In this document: positions 47,401 to 55,758 of the stretch, in pieces
Layout: every line of letters begins with the position of its first letter
Numbering within the stretch: the stretch's first letter is position 1
Source: an uncultured Bacteroides sp.
Lineage (GTDB): Bacteria > Bacteroidota > Bacteroidia > Bacteroidales > Bacteroidaceae
Assembly: GCF_905207245.1 (NCBI RefSeq)
Contig: NZ_CAJLKP010000015.1
Span: 21,458 to 85,457, forward strand
Reading direction: 5' to 3'
Length of the DNA: 64,000 nt
Notes under the pieces: generated by a model
What the model saw: only the letters and a program-made list of their open reading frames with translations
The model's database searches: none
What the model was told of the DNA's origin: nothing
Translations under genes and position numbers: made by a program

Positions 47401-50288
47401 TCCTTGAAGAGAATGCGTTTATTCTTCAACAAGAATGGAAAACAATTGGGACGAAATGGTTCTTACCCAGATTCTTCGCAAAACGTTCCTATCTCAAGAG
47501 GCTAAGGCTCTACAATACGAATTTGCAGGCTGAACAGATACCCGGGCTTTTAGATAAACTCGACACCTATCAAAAAAATAATAAGATAATTCAGGAACAG
47601 TCTTCCGAGTTGTCATCCTTCTTTGGTTTCTTAGGAAGAAAAAATAAAGAAAAATGGGATGATATTACTTCCACATTGGAGATTCTTCCAATGGTTTACA
47701 GTACTTTAGTAGAGTATGCAGAAATAACCCAACAGCCATTTGTAGAAGTCCTTAGTCAATTTGTGAGCAAGATTGACGTGGATTGGAGCACATTCCAGCA
47801 ATCCAATGAACACATATTCAAGCAGGCAGTCAACACCTCCAGTGAACTAAATACCACTCTTAATGAAATGGAAAGTCTGTGCTACATGCAAATGCCCGAC
47901 AACGACCTTGAAATAAAATTACCGTTCTTGCTTAATACATGGCTGGCACATTTCAATCTGATTAAGGATTGGGGACAATGGTGCATCCGTAAAAGGGAAC
48001 TGGAGTCCCAATATCTTACCGTAGTTATCAACTATATTACCGATCAGCATAAAACAGGATTAGAGGCGGCAGATGCATATATGAAAGGTGTTTATCATCA
48101 ATTAGCAATCAGAACGGTTGATGCAGACGAGACTTTGCGACTTTTCAACGGATTGCTATTTGAGGAAATGATTAATAAGTATAAGTCGCTGACTACGGAA
48201 TTCCAGGAGCTGAGCAAAAAAGAACTATATTGCAGATTAGCAGCAAAGATACCTTCTCTAACAATGGAAGCTGCATCCAGTTCCGAGATAGGAATCCTGA
48301 AAAGAAACATCTCCAATGGAGGACGTGGTACGTCCATCCGGAGAATTATAGACCAGATACCAACCTTGTTGCCCAAACTGTGTCCATGCATGTTGATGAG
48401 CCCGATATCAGTAGCACAATATATTGACCTGGATGCAGAAAAGTTCGACCTTGTCATCTTTGATGAAGCTTCCCAGATGCCCACCAGTGAAGCTGTCGGC
48501 GCGATAGCCCGGGGTAAAGCATTAGTGGTGGTAGGAGACCCCAAACAAATGCCGCCAACGAGTTTCTTCTCCTCTTCGCAGGTCGATGAAGAAGAAGCTG
48601 AATTTGATGATATGGAAAGTATTCTGGATGACTGTATTTCACTATCAATTCCATCCCGTTATCTGACCTGGCATTACCGTAGCAAACATGAAAGCCTGAT
48701 TGCTTTCAGTAACTCCCAATACTACAATGGGCAATTATATACTTTTCCTTCCGTAGACAACAGGGTTTCAAAAGTACGTTTGGTTCAGGTCAACGGAGCG
48801 TATGACAAGGGACGTACACGCAGTAACTATGCGGAAGCGGAAACTATTGTGAAAGAAATACTCCATCGCTTGCAAACACCGGAGCTCTCCGAAAAAAGCA
48901 TAGGCGTAGTATCTTTCAGTCAGGTACAACAGAATCTGATAGAAGACATGCTGATAGAGGAATTGAACAAATATCCGGAATTAGAAGAGAAGGCTTTCCA
49001 AAGTAATGAACCTATCTTCATTAAGAATCTGGAAAATGTGCAAGGTGACGAACGGGATGTCATACTTTTCTCTATAGGATACGGACCGGACAAAAATGGT
49101 AATGTATCTATGAATTTCGGCCCACTAAATAATCAGGGTGGTGAGCGCCGCCTGAATGTAGCTGTATCCCGTGCCCGCTATGAGATGATTATCTTCTCTA
49201 CTTTGCGTTCCGAGCAAATAGATTTGAAACGTACCAAGTCCAGAGGTGTGGAAGGATTAAAAAAGTTTCTGGAATTTGCAGAACGTGGCACATCTCCTAT
49301 TCCGGCAGTCCAACTTCAAAATCAAAAACAAAGTAATCTGATAACTTTAATAGCTCAGGAGCTCACTCAACGCGGTTATAAAGTGGACACTCTTGTTGGG
49401 CATTCAAACTTTAAGGTTGACTTGGCTATTGTAAACCCGGAACAACCAGATACATATATCTTAGGAATATTGTGTGACGGCAAGAATTATTATGAAACAA
49501 AAACTACCAGAGACCGCGAGATTGTGCAACCCACCGTCTTGCAGACGCTTCATTGGAATATCATGCGGGTGTGGTCCGTCGATTGGTTCGAACATAAAGA
49601 GAATGTAATAGAACGAATTATCAAAAAGCTGGAGGATGTAAAGAATGTAAAAGCAGAAGAAAAGCCACCCCTTCCGATACAACCTGCTGTTCTGAAAGCA
49701 TTCAGCATAGAAAACGAACCTGTTATAGAATTAGTGAATAGCCGTGAGAAAGAGTATGTTTTTGCTGATTTGCCTGAAATAAGCTATAGTACGGATATTG
49801 ATAAGGTAATGTCCTCATCTTATCAGGTAAAAAGGCAGCTTGAGCAAATAGTACGGATTGAACAGCCTATAACAAATACTTTGTTATATAAAAGAATCTT
49901 ACGTATCTGGAAATTAGCAAGAGTGACTATCCGGTTACAAGGATTTATTGACTCTCTTCTCAAAGATACATACAAAGACCCTTTATCGGGAAATTCCATT
50001 ATCTACTGGGAAAGCGAAGAGAAGGCGAAAGACGCTGACTTTTACCGCATCAATTCCAAACGTGATATTCTTGACATTCCGGTTTTAGAGGTAATGAGTG
50101 CCGCTCGCTATGCCATAGAGCAACAGATTTCGATGCCGATAGAGGACTTAAAACGGCTGACTTCCCAACTTCTGGGTTTCAGCAGAAAAGGTGCAAACTT
50201 AGATATGGTAACGGAACAGGCTATACAAATTCTGATTGATAGAGGAATATTCAAGCATACGGATGGAATGGTATCCATGAATGATTAA
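44496..50288 (+). CDS. Hhe-like SF1 helicase-nuclease with transglutaminase-like and DUF3320 regions
   Basis: 1930 residues from the ATG at 44496. Regions in order: N-terminal beta part; a transglutaminase-like module (LGTCIDLTLLYASCLEANG, Cys225; KGHIFVGAW, His251); DUF4011-like segment (about 375-680, WERKLLDFSLRNNLINIRLG); SF1 helicase Walker A HGPPGTGKSQ (about 690), long helical insert, Walker B VIFDEASQMP (about 1320), VQGDERDVI and NVAVSRAR; a Vsr/MTES_1575-type nuclease (FKVDLAIVN, ILCDGKNYYE, about 1625-1700); and a DUF3320-like C-terminus (about 1863-1925). A DUF4011-helicase-Vsr-DUF3320 fusion was reported as the antiphage protein Hhe. Single gene beside an integration hot spot, which fits defence. 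Confidence 0.82.
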   Translation: MENGNTITGTFNGTIHLEYLPCINYAMIHNHVPSCNFCELMNNDAVDWNHIKVSIDGELIKHSESILEIIPKGQNVQISSLEISPENEKLIELTEGIDTHFILTITISGKIAHQQTFPIKLMAYDQWTGVGIMPELLVTFVTPNHPILSRISVKASQFLEKWTGNSALDEYQTQDPNRVRVQVAAIYEALRSESLIYSTVPASFETMGQRIRLVDNVLTSKLGTCIDLTLLYASCLEANGIHPLLILLKGHIFVGAWLTDDIYHQTVGDDASFLLKGSANGISDIVLVETTAITSSQNISFEEAVTTAQRELKEESKFELFIDVYRCRLDKIRPLPQRINHNGEWQIENNGIEHENATRKVNQLDRYEIKLDDSKDKITKQVIWERKLLDFSLRNNLINIRLGRRVIPFISFAIDHLEDHLQAGENYQILASPAKSKIEPGETGLYDSSLWKENLEELVISELKNKKIRSYLTESELQNSLKFVYRTSRTAIEENGANSLFLVLGVLKWYESTKSVKPRFAPILLLPVDIIRRGGTNGYIIRTRDEEIILNITLVELLKQQFEINLSGLNPLPKDDSGVDLKKIFAAIRTCIRNMKGWDVVEESMLGLFSFNKFVMWNDIHSNADKLKENAIIASLMENRIQWQDVTPEVDAREIDKNCKPTTFSIPVDVDSSQLEAVIESGEGKSFILHGPPGTGKSQTITNMIANALYKGKRVLFVAEKMAALSVVQNRLTRIGLDPFCLELHSNKVTKSHFLAQLQKAIEAIHIQSPAEFESTSTQLFERRRKLIDYMEALHHPHISGFSLYDCITNYLSIQGDELPIDFSLLDGITKEKLTALCEKIQELDTVFQITGHPQEHPLKGLEPHNTSLENCQKLQDGFRHLIDLFNLITTNRKSLSSNLGISIPDNWEGINWMGKISDLLLSVPYLNKSLLEIGGNTNLIEEWKDIVLSGRERDASQAELSKDYAPQILEENAFILQQEWKTIGTKWFLPRFFAKRSYLKRLRLYNTNLQAEQIPGLLDKLDTYQKNNKIIQEQSSELSSFFGFLGRKNKEKWDDITSTLEILPMVYSTLVEYAEITQQPFVEVLSQFVSKIDVDWSTFQQSNEHIFKQAVNTSSELNTTLNEMESLCYMQMPDNDLEIKLPFLLNTWLAHFNLIKDWGQWCIRKRELESQYLTVVINYITDQHKTGLEAADAYMKGVYHQLAIRTVDADETLRLFNGLLFEEMINKYKSLTTEFQELSKKELYCRLAAKIPSLTMEAASSSEIGILKRNISNGGRGTSIRRIIDQIPTLLPKLCPCMLMSPISVAQYIDLDAEKFDLVIFDEASQMPTSEAVGAIARGKALVVVGDPKQMPPTSFFSSSQVDEEEAEFDDMESILDDCISLSIPSRYLTWHYRSKHESLIAFSNSQYYNGQLYTFPSVDNRVSKVRLVQVNGAYDKGRTRSNYAEAETIVKEILHRLQTPELSEKSIGVVSFSQVQQNLIEDMLIEELNKYPELEEKAFQSNEPIFIKNLENVQGDERDVILFSIGYGPDKNGNVSMNFGPLNNQGGERRLNVAVSRARYEMIIFSTLRSEQIDLKRTKSRGVEGLKKFLEFAERGTSPIPAVQLQNQKQSNLITLIAQELTQRGYKVDTLVGHSNFKVDLAIVNPEQPDTYILGILCDGKNYYETKTTRDREIVQPTVLQTLHWNIMRVWSVDWFEHKENVIERIIKKLEDVKNVKAEEKPPLPIQPAVLKAFSIENEPVIELVNSREKEYVFADLPEISYSTDIDKVMSSSYQVKRQLEQIVRIEQPITNTLLYKRILRIWKLARVTIRLQGFIDSLLKDTYKDPLSGNSIIYWESEEKAKDADFYRINSKRDILDIPVLEVMSAARYAIEQQISMPIEDLKRLTSQLLGFSRKGANLDMVTEQAIQILIDRGIFKHTDGMVSMND

Positions 50289-50310
50289 AGTTCATGGATG
50301 GCATAGGATT

Positions 50311-50505
50311 TCATTTTTCAATCTCATAAATCCTCTCTATTTGCTTATTCAGAAAACAATCAGCATATTGGCTATAATCTTCTTTTTCGTAAAATGCTAT
50401 CAATCCTTTTCTGTAGTTCAAGATATCAGCATCTTTGGAAGAATAAACAGGAATAATATCAGCATTCATCAGGATGATACTCTCTACCATACGTGAAGTT
50501 CGTTC
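50311..50505 (-). pseudogene. C-terminal fragment of a Fic gene, outside the mobile element
   Basis: The minus strand reads RTSRMVESIILMNADIIP, VYSSKDADILNYRKGLIAFY, EKEDYSQYADCFLNKQ and IERIYEIEK before a TGA at 50311-50313. It closely matches the end of the intact Fic gene at 52394-53134. Everything before the Fic motif is missing. It lies on the chromosomal side of attL, so it is not part of the present element. Confidence 0.8.
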
Positions 50506-50541
50506 AGAACTGAAAGATTCAGCTCACTATGATTTAAAACA

Positions 50542-50576
50542 AAAAATCCGAAATCTCGAGAAGATTTCGGATTTTT
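50542..50576 (-). terminator. Strong terminator next to attL, probably the original tRNA-Cys terminator
   Basis: AAAAATCCGAAATCT (50542-50556) and AGATTTCGGATTTTT (50562-50576) form a 15-bp stem with a 5-base loop and T run. It begins 5 bp beyond the att core, where a terminator of uninterrupted tRNA-Cys would lie. Confidence 0.7.
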
Positions 50577-50580
50577 CTTT

Positions 50581-50597
50581 GAGGTTCCTGGCGGATT
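50581..50597 (+). other. attL core (17 bp)
   Basis: GAGGTTCCTGGCGGATT is repeated exactly at 63952-63968, where it is the tRNA-Cys 3' end. Sequence on both sides differs, setting the repeat length at 17 bp. Confidence 0.85.
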
Positions 50598-50654
50598 TTA
50601 AACTGACAAGATAATCCTTTTATTTTCAATTGATTAGAATATTTACAGTTCCGC

Positions 50655-50679
50655 TACTGTAAAACAATTGTAAAACAAA
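50655..50679 (+). repeat. Left subterminal 25-bp repeat
   Basis: The same 25 bp (begins TACTGTAAAACAATTG, then TAAAACAAA) occur at 63819-63843 in the same orientation. They lie 57 bp inside the left core and 108 bp inside the right core. The placement suits integrase arm-binding sites. Internal TGTAAAACAA units repeat within each copy. Confidence 0.7.
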
Positions 50680-50778
50680 TACTCTGTTTAAATCGTTTAT
50701 TAATTATCACAAAGATAAACTGATAATTTTGATTTGCAAAGAAAAAATGGAAAGATTTATTCTATTTTTTAATTTTAG

Positions 50779-51516
50779 TTAGATTCGATCTTGTCCTAAA
50801 GGGGATTTTTTAAGATTATCCAATCCAGAGTTTATTAGTTTCTGCAGAAAAATTCCTAAGTCATTAATTATGCTTTCAAATTCCATAGTTGTTTTCATTA
50901 TATCCGACCAGTTGATATTGGTGATAATATTTAATTGATTCAAAACATCTTGATCTTTATGAGCAGCAGTATTATTCCTTACTGTATGTAAGTATGTGGA
51001 ATTCGTCGATTGAAACAGGTTTAACCGAGAACGAATACTTTTAAGCTCTAACTCAAACGATGTTATATCAATCCTCTTAGATATAAGATCTTTAAAATTT
51101 TTACCCAATAATTCAAATATATCTTTAGATGATTCATACATAATAGTACATATTTGCCTTGCATAGAATCTTTTATGCCATTCTGTTTCCGCAAAGTACA
51201 TTCCTACCTGTATCGTTTTAACATCTATCGAAATCAAAGTCACAAATCCGGAAATGTTCCAAATCAATTTATTGTCATCAAATACAATTTTCTGGGTTTC
51301 ATACCATTGTTTCTTTGAAGCATCTTTCTCATTATTAACCTTATCAATACAATATTGAATTTGTTGATTACAGTGACTAATGCTTTGCTCAAACAAATTT
51401 AGCATCACCTCTTGTTCTGCAATCTTTTTTAGAAGAGTTAATTTTAGCTCTTTTCCCTCCCTACCTTGCATTTTTTTAGCAAGCTCTCTGTCTACTCCTG
51501 AAATATTGTATTTCAT
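50779..51516 (-). CDS. Helical protein with a possible HEPN motif
   Basis: 245 residues, nearly all helical, no signal peptide. The C-terminal half carries VRNNTAAHKDQD, where Arg180 and His186 fit the RX4-6H signature of HEPN ribonucleases, preceded by a long helix (TSFELELKSIRSRLNLFQS). The N-terminal half is Lys/Gln/Glu-rich. HEPN proteins are frequent RNases in toxin and abortive-infection systems. Beyond this motif I do not recognise the family, so the call is tentative. Leftmost gene of the element. Confidence 0.5.
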   Translation of the reverse strand: MKYNISGVDRELAKKMQGREGKELKLTLLKKIAEQEVMLNLFEQSISHCNQQIQYCIDKVNNEKDASKKQWYETQKIVFDDNKLIWNISGFVTLISIDVKTIQVGMYFAETEWHKRFYARQICTIMYESSKDIFELLGKNFKDLISKRIDITSFELELKSIRSRLNLFQSTNSTYLHTVRNNTAAHKDQDVLNQLNIITNINWSDIMKTTMEFESIINDLGIFLQKLINSGLDNLKKSPLGQDRI

Positions 51517-51629
51517 ACTTTCACTTATTAAATTAGATAGTACTTAGCAATCTGAAAAATAGTATATTAATATTTTAACTCCCTCCTACGCTATACAATT
51601 AATTTCTTTGTCTCATACTTCAAATCAAC

Positions 51630-52391
51630 TCAAAGCATAATAGACAAATACTTCTGCAAAGCAGTAATTTCCGCATCAATAACTAATTTTTGAAAGTCTT
51701 CTATCAAATGTTCTGTATGCGACTTTTCCAATGCTTTGTAATAGCTAACTTTGGCATCATTACTACCTTTTAGGGTGATAATAACATAGCCATGACGAAG
51801 AAGATACAAGTTCATCAGCAAACGAGAGGTACGCCCATTACCATCTATAAACGGATGAATCCGCACCAATTCATCATGTAAATAGGCAGCAATAAGAACA
51901 GGATGCACCTTTTCTGCTTCCATTTGCTTGAAACGGAGAATGAAATCTTCCATCTGCTTCCCTATCAGATAAGGTTGTGGCGGCATATGCGTACTACCTG
52001 AAATCATAACCGGAACAGTGCGATACCTTCCGGCATTCTCACGGTCTATCCCATGAAGAATAAGGGCATGTATTTCTTTGATGGTTCGTTCGCTTATCTC
52101 TATATCTTGTTTGGCAATATCTTTAATGTAGCTGATAGCTTCCGCATGATTGATAGCTTCTAAATGTTCGCGCATAGACTTCCCCGAAATAGTAACGCCT
52201 TCGTTCACTACAAGGGCTGTTTCCTGTAAAGTGAGTGTGTTACCTTCTATACGATTACTTTCGTAGGTGTATTCAATATCCAAAGCATCCTGAATCTTTT
52301 TCAAAGCTTCTTCGGGCAATGGACGCAAAGCCGATAGCTGTTCTTTAAGAACATCTACCTCTTTCAGCATAACATTTATATCTTCACTCAT
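51630..52391 (-). CDS. Fic family protein, complete active-site motif
   Basis: 253 residues. The Fic motif HPFIDGNGRTSR (His179-Arg190) is intact, as needed for AMPylation or related transfer. An N-terminal inhibitory motif SNRIEG (45-50, S/TxxxE) marks a class II, self-inhibited Fic. It lies 2 bp after the other Fic gene, so the two are translationally linked. The target is unknown. Confidence 0.88.
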   Translation of the reverse strand: MSEDINVMLKEVDVLKEQLSALRPLPEEALKKIQDALDIEYTYESNRIEGNTLTLQETALVVNEGVTISGKSMREHLEAINHAEAISYIKDIAKQDIEISERTIKEIHALILHGIDRENAGRYRTVPVMISGSTHMPPQPYLIGKQMEDFILRFKQMEAEKVHPVLIAAYLHDELVRIHPFIDGNGRTSRLLMNLYLLRHGYVIITLKGSNDAKVSYYKALEKSHTEHLIEDFQKLVIDAEITALQKYLSIML

Positions 52392-52393
52392 GA

Positions 52394-53134
52394 TTATTCT
52401 ATTTCTCTAATTCGTTCTACTTGCTTATTCAGGAAGTAATCGGCATACGGAGAATAATTTCCTGCTTCATAAAAGGCAATCAGCCCTTTCCTGTAGTTCA
52501 GTATATCAGCATCCCTTGAAGAATAAACAGGGATAATATCAGCGTTCATCAATGCAATGCTTTCCATCATTCGGGAGGTACGTTTGTTTCCGTCAATGAA
52601 GGGTTGTAGTTTGGCTATGTTGCAATGAAGATAAACGGCTCGCTCCAATGGATTTGTATATTGTTCTTGTTGATAAAGTATTTCATTCAACTTTGCCCGA
52701 ATATCATGCAAATCCTTTGGCGGTATATATTCCGTGCCGCTAATACGGACAGCCCTTGTTCTTAAAAAGCCTGATTCTTCATCAGAAACCAACCCTGTAG
52801 ATATAGATTGATGCACTCTGAATAAAGTACGCTCATCTATCACTTCCTGATTTTTCCCTTTATTGATATATTCCAATTCAGAGATGAAAGTATTATATAA
52901 ATTTTTCAACATCTTGGCATCCTCATATTTCTTTTCAGAGGTGATGCCATCTTTAAGCAATGCTTCTGTTTCTACATAAGTATAGGTATTGCCTTCTATT
53001 TTACCGGAATAGTAGCACCATACAACGGTTAAGTCCTTTATTTCATTTGAGCGCAAATCCGATAGCTTTGCCAAAGGATGATTCAAAATGAATTGCGCTT
53101 TTTCCTGTTGCTCTTTATTAAATATCTGTTCCAT
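52394..53134 (-). CDS. Fic family protein with Gln in place of the catalytic His
   Basis: 246 residues. The motif reads QPFIDGNKRTSR: Gln177 replaces the catalytic His, and Lys replaces the second Gly, while the anion-binding and Arg positions are kept. The inhibitory motif SGKIEG (43-48) is present. It may bind nucleotide without normal AMPylation. Middle gene of regulator-Fic-Fic, 9 bp from the regulator and 2 bp from the second Fic. A paralogous fragment lies at 50.3-50.5 kb. Confidence 0.85.
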   Translation of the reverse strand: MEQIFNKEQQEKAQFILNHPLAKLSDLRSNEIKDLTVVWCYYSGKIEGNTYTYVETEALLKDGITSEKKYEDAKMLKNLYNTFISELEYINKGKNQEVIDERTLFRVHQSISTGLVSDEESGFLRTRAVRISGTEYIPPKDLHDIRAKLNEILYQQEQYTNPLERAVYLHCNIAKLQPFIDGNKRTSRMMESIALMNADIIPVYSSRDADILNYRKGLIAFYEAGNYSPYADYFLNKQVERIREIE

Positions 53135-53143
53135 AGTTTATGG

Positions 53144-53806
53144 TCAAATCTTGTTATTTCCTATAATACTCTTACTTTCATAATACTTAATCCTGCCTTT
53201 AAGTTCATCAATATCTTTCTTAATGGAATCAGAGATAGGAATATTATGCTTATCCAAAAAGGCTGTGAGCTTTTGAAGTTCTTCCTGTACTTCCATTTTT
53301 CGGATGCCGTAATAATAGGTAGAAGTGAAATCAAATTCATCTTTAGTCATCAATACCCGTGCCACATCTTTAGGAGTAGTCTTGTCGGTGATATGAATAT
53401 CTGTTTCAAGCATCGAAGATATATATTTTAAATCCGAAGCATCAGGACTATACTGTTTTTTTAGTACATCGAAATAGGAATTAAACTTTTGTTCTTTAGC
53501 ATCCCATTCAAGTTTCACCATTCCAAAGCCATGAATCGAGTAAGCTATCACCTTTTTAATAAGCCCTTCCATTTCTTCTTTACTGATACAAACGCCATCT
53601 GATGTGCCAGTAGAATAGCTATCAAAGAAATAAGCAGGTTCTACATTAAAGTATTGAGCCATACTTAATAATGTATCTATTTTAGTAGAGTTTGCCTTGA
53701 TGATTTTGTGCAAGCTCTGCTCTGTCATACCCAATTCAACAGCAGCCTGTTTCATTGTTACGTTTTTCTTTTCGCACAACTCCTTTATTCTTTCAAGATG
53801 AACCAT
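53144..53806 (-). CDS. XRE-type HTH regulator of the Fic operon
   Basis: 220 residues from the ATG at 53806; a TTG seven codons upstream is an alternative. The N-terminal HTH (IKELCEKKNVTMKQAAVELGMTEQSLHKIIK, shown in parts) is XRE-like, followed by FNVEPAYFF and a helical C-terminus with heptad-like Leu/Glu. It is first in the Fic operon and divergent from the small HTH gene, so it may repress both. Confidence 0.75.
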   Translation of the reverse strand: MVHLERIKELCEKKNVTMKQAAVELGMTEQSLHKIIKANSTKIDTLLSMAQYFNVEPAYFFDSYSTGTSDGVCISKEEMEGLIKKVIAYSIHGFGMVKLEWDAKEQKFNSYFDVLKKQYSPDASDLKYISSMLETDIHITDKTTPKDVARVLMTKDEFDFTSTYYYGIRKMEVQEELQKLTAFLDKHNIPISDSIKKDIDELKGRIKYYESKSIIGNNKI

Positions 53807-53945
53807 ATAAGTGTATTTAAAAGTCAAACACCAAACTATTAGTTTAGCTTTAAATATATTATTTCTATATTTGCAGCATCAAAGATAAGAAATAAAATTT
53901 AGTGTTCAAATAATAAACAGATTTTCTAACTAAAAAAGTAGAAGT

Positions 53946-54188
53946 ATGGAAACGGTAATTGTAACTACAGAATCCGCTATCGAAAAGATAATGGAAAGAG
54001 TATTGGATAAGAAGTTGCCAAAGCCTCCTGAATCGGATGTAGAGAAGACTTATAGTATTAATCAAGTAGCCAGAATGATGGGACGCTCACACAAGAAAAT
54101 TTCAGACCTTGTGGCAGCAGGCGTACTAAAGGCTACTGCTGATAACCGTATTTTTGAGAGTTCTATTAAAGAGTACAACAACAAGTAA
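53946..54188 (+). CDS. Small MerR/excisionase-type HTH protein
   Basis: 80 residues. SINQVARMMGRSHKKISDLVA and GVLKATADNR match the winged-HTH of excisionase-like proteins; the N-terminus is helical. Divergent from the XRE regulator and followed after 107 bp by the DUF3987 gene. Possible control of replication/mobilization genes. Confidence 0.7.
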   Translation: METVIVTTESAIEKIMERVLDKKLPKPPESDVEKTYSINQVARMMGRSHKKISDLVAAGVLKATADNRIFESSIKEYNNK

Positions 54189-54251
54189 AGCTATTTACTA
54201 AACTAAAAGTTGAATTGAAGATTCTTTTTCATCCACCACTTGAAAAAGCAA

Positions 54252-54279
54252 GGTAGCGTTTCTGCAAAGGGACGCTACC
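54252..54279 (+). terminator. Hairpin before the DUF3987 gene
   Basis: GGTAGCGT (54252-54259) pairs with ACGCTACC (54272-54279), loop 12 nt. It lies 16 bp before the DUF3987 start. It could be an attenuator rather than a full terminator, since no T run follows. Confidence 0.45.
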
Positions 54280-54295
54280 CAACAAACGAACTGAC

Positions 54296-55645
54296 ATGAC
54301 AATACCCAAAGAAACAAATATCTGCATATCAGAGCTAAAAAAGGAGGATAGCTTTTCTGTTTTTCCTAAATTGATAAGGGAAATTATAAACGAAACGAAA
54401 GCCACTCTGAACTATCCTACAGACTTTATTGCTTCCGCTATATACTTTACCTTATCCGTAGGTATAGGCAACAATTTTGTAGCGAAGGTAAAGGAAGGCT
54501 GGAATGAACGTGCCATCTTGTACATGGCAATCATCGGACGTTCAGGAGTAAACAAGAGCCATCCGCTTAGTTTTGCCATGCAGCCATTGTTTGAACTGGA
54601 TATTAAATCATCTGTAAAATATCAGAAAGAGCGAAGAGAATATGAAAAATACATTCTTGCTTGTAAAAAAGAGAAAGAAGATAAGGAGCAAGCGACAGAA
54701 CCCGTATTGAAAAAGTTTATTGTGTCGGATATTACTCCTGAACGGCTTATCACCATTCATCAGGATAATAAAAGAGGAATCTGCCTGTATGTGGACGAAC
54801 TGATGTCATGGCTAAAAAAATTTCAATCGCTATAATAGCGGTTCGGAAGAACAATTTTGGCTATCCGTATTCAGTGAAAAACCTATTATACTTGATAGAC
54901 AAGGAAATAAGAACTCCGCATTCATCAAACATTCTTTTATATCTGTAATTGGTACGATACAAAAAGGACTGCTCAAAGAACTAGCGAAAGGGGAAAGGAG
55001 CGAGAACGGTTTTATCGACCGTATTCTGTTTGTCTTCTCACCCAATCTGAAAAAGAGTACTGGAACGAGCTTGAATTATCCACACACATAGTCCCTCTTT
55101 GGAACTCCATTGTAAAGAAACTGACAGACATCCAATGTGTGACTGATGAAGACGGGGAACTTGTACCTACCCAACTTCCTTTTAATACAGAAGCCCGTAC
55201 ACTGCTTTATCATTGGCAACATAAGAATACAGATTTATGCAATAGCGAAATGGATGAAGTGTTAGTTGGCGTATATAGCAAGCTGGATATATATGTTATC
55301 CACTTTAGTTTGATATTACAGCTCTCACGATGGGCTTGTGATGAAAGCGATAAAAAGGAAATAGACAGTACAAGTGTTGAAGGTGCAATATCAATCGTTG
55401 AATATTTCCGCATTACAGCCAAAAGGGTACAAGGTATAACAAACTCATCGGCTATGTTAGAACAGTTACCGACAGATAAACTTTCGTTATATAATGCTTT
55501 ACCTGTGGAGTTCACTACAAGCGAAGGCATTGCAGTTGCTCAAAAGCAAAATATCTCAGCAGATTCATTCAAACGTTTTTTAGCGGACAAAAAAGGAAAA
55601 CTATTTGAAAATGTCAAGCATGGAAGATATAAGAAGCTGATTTAA
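54296..55645 (+). pseudogene. DUF3987-type protein with two compensating frameshifts
   Basis: Three pieces make one protein of about 450 residues. Frame one runs from 54296 to a stop just after a run of seven A (54814-54820). Removing one A restores SWLKNFNRYNSGSEEQFWLS and continues ILDRQGNKNSAFIKHSF, GTIQKGLLKELAKGERSENG. Near 55055 one base is missing (KK then EYWNELELSTHIV needs an extra base), after which the original frame resumes to 55645. DUF3987 proteins are helicase/primase-like partners on Bacteroides mobile elements. Both lesions are next to A runs, so assembly error is possible. Confidence 0.75.
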
Positions 55646-55758
55646 TAGAGTCCGCATTTCTCACACTTTCCACATTTTGACTTATTATTAATTGATTATC
55701 AATAATGTATATGTGCGCATAAAAGTAGAAATCGCCACACTTTATGCCACTGTAAAAA

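Noticed and set aside
50281..50496. 71-codon plus-strand ORF after the helicase
   Set aside because: It is the antisense shadow of the Fic-gene fragment.
54811..54822. Programmed frameshift at the A7 run in the DUF3987 gene
   Set aside because: The join needs a +1 shift, whereas A7 sites usually give -1; a second unrelated shift is also needed near 55055, so mutation or error is simpler.
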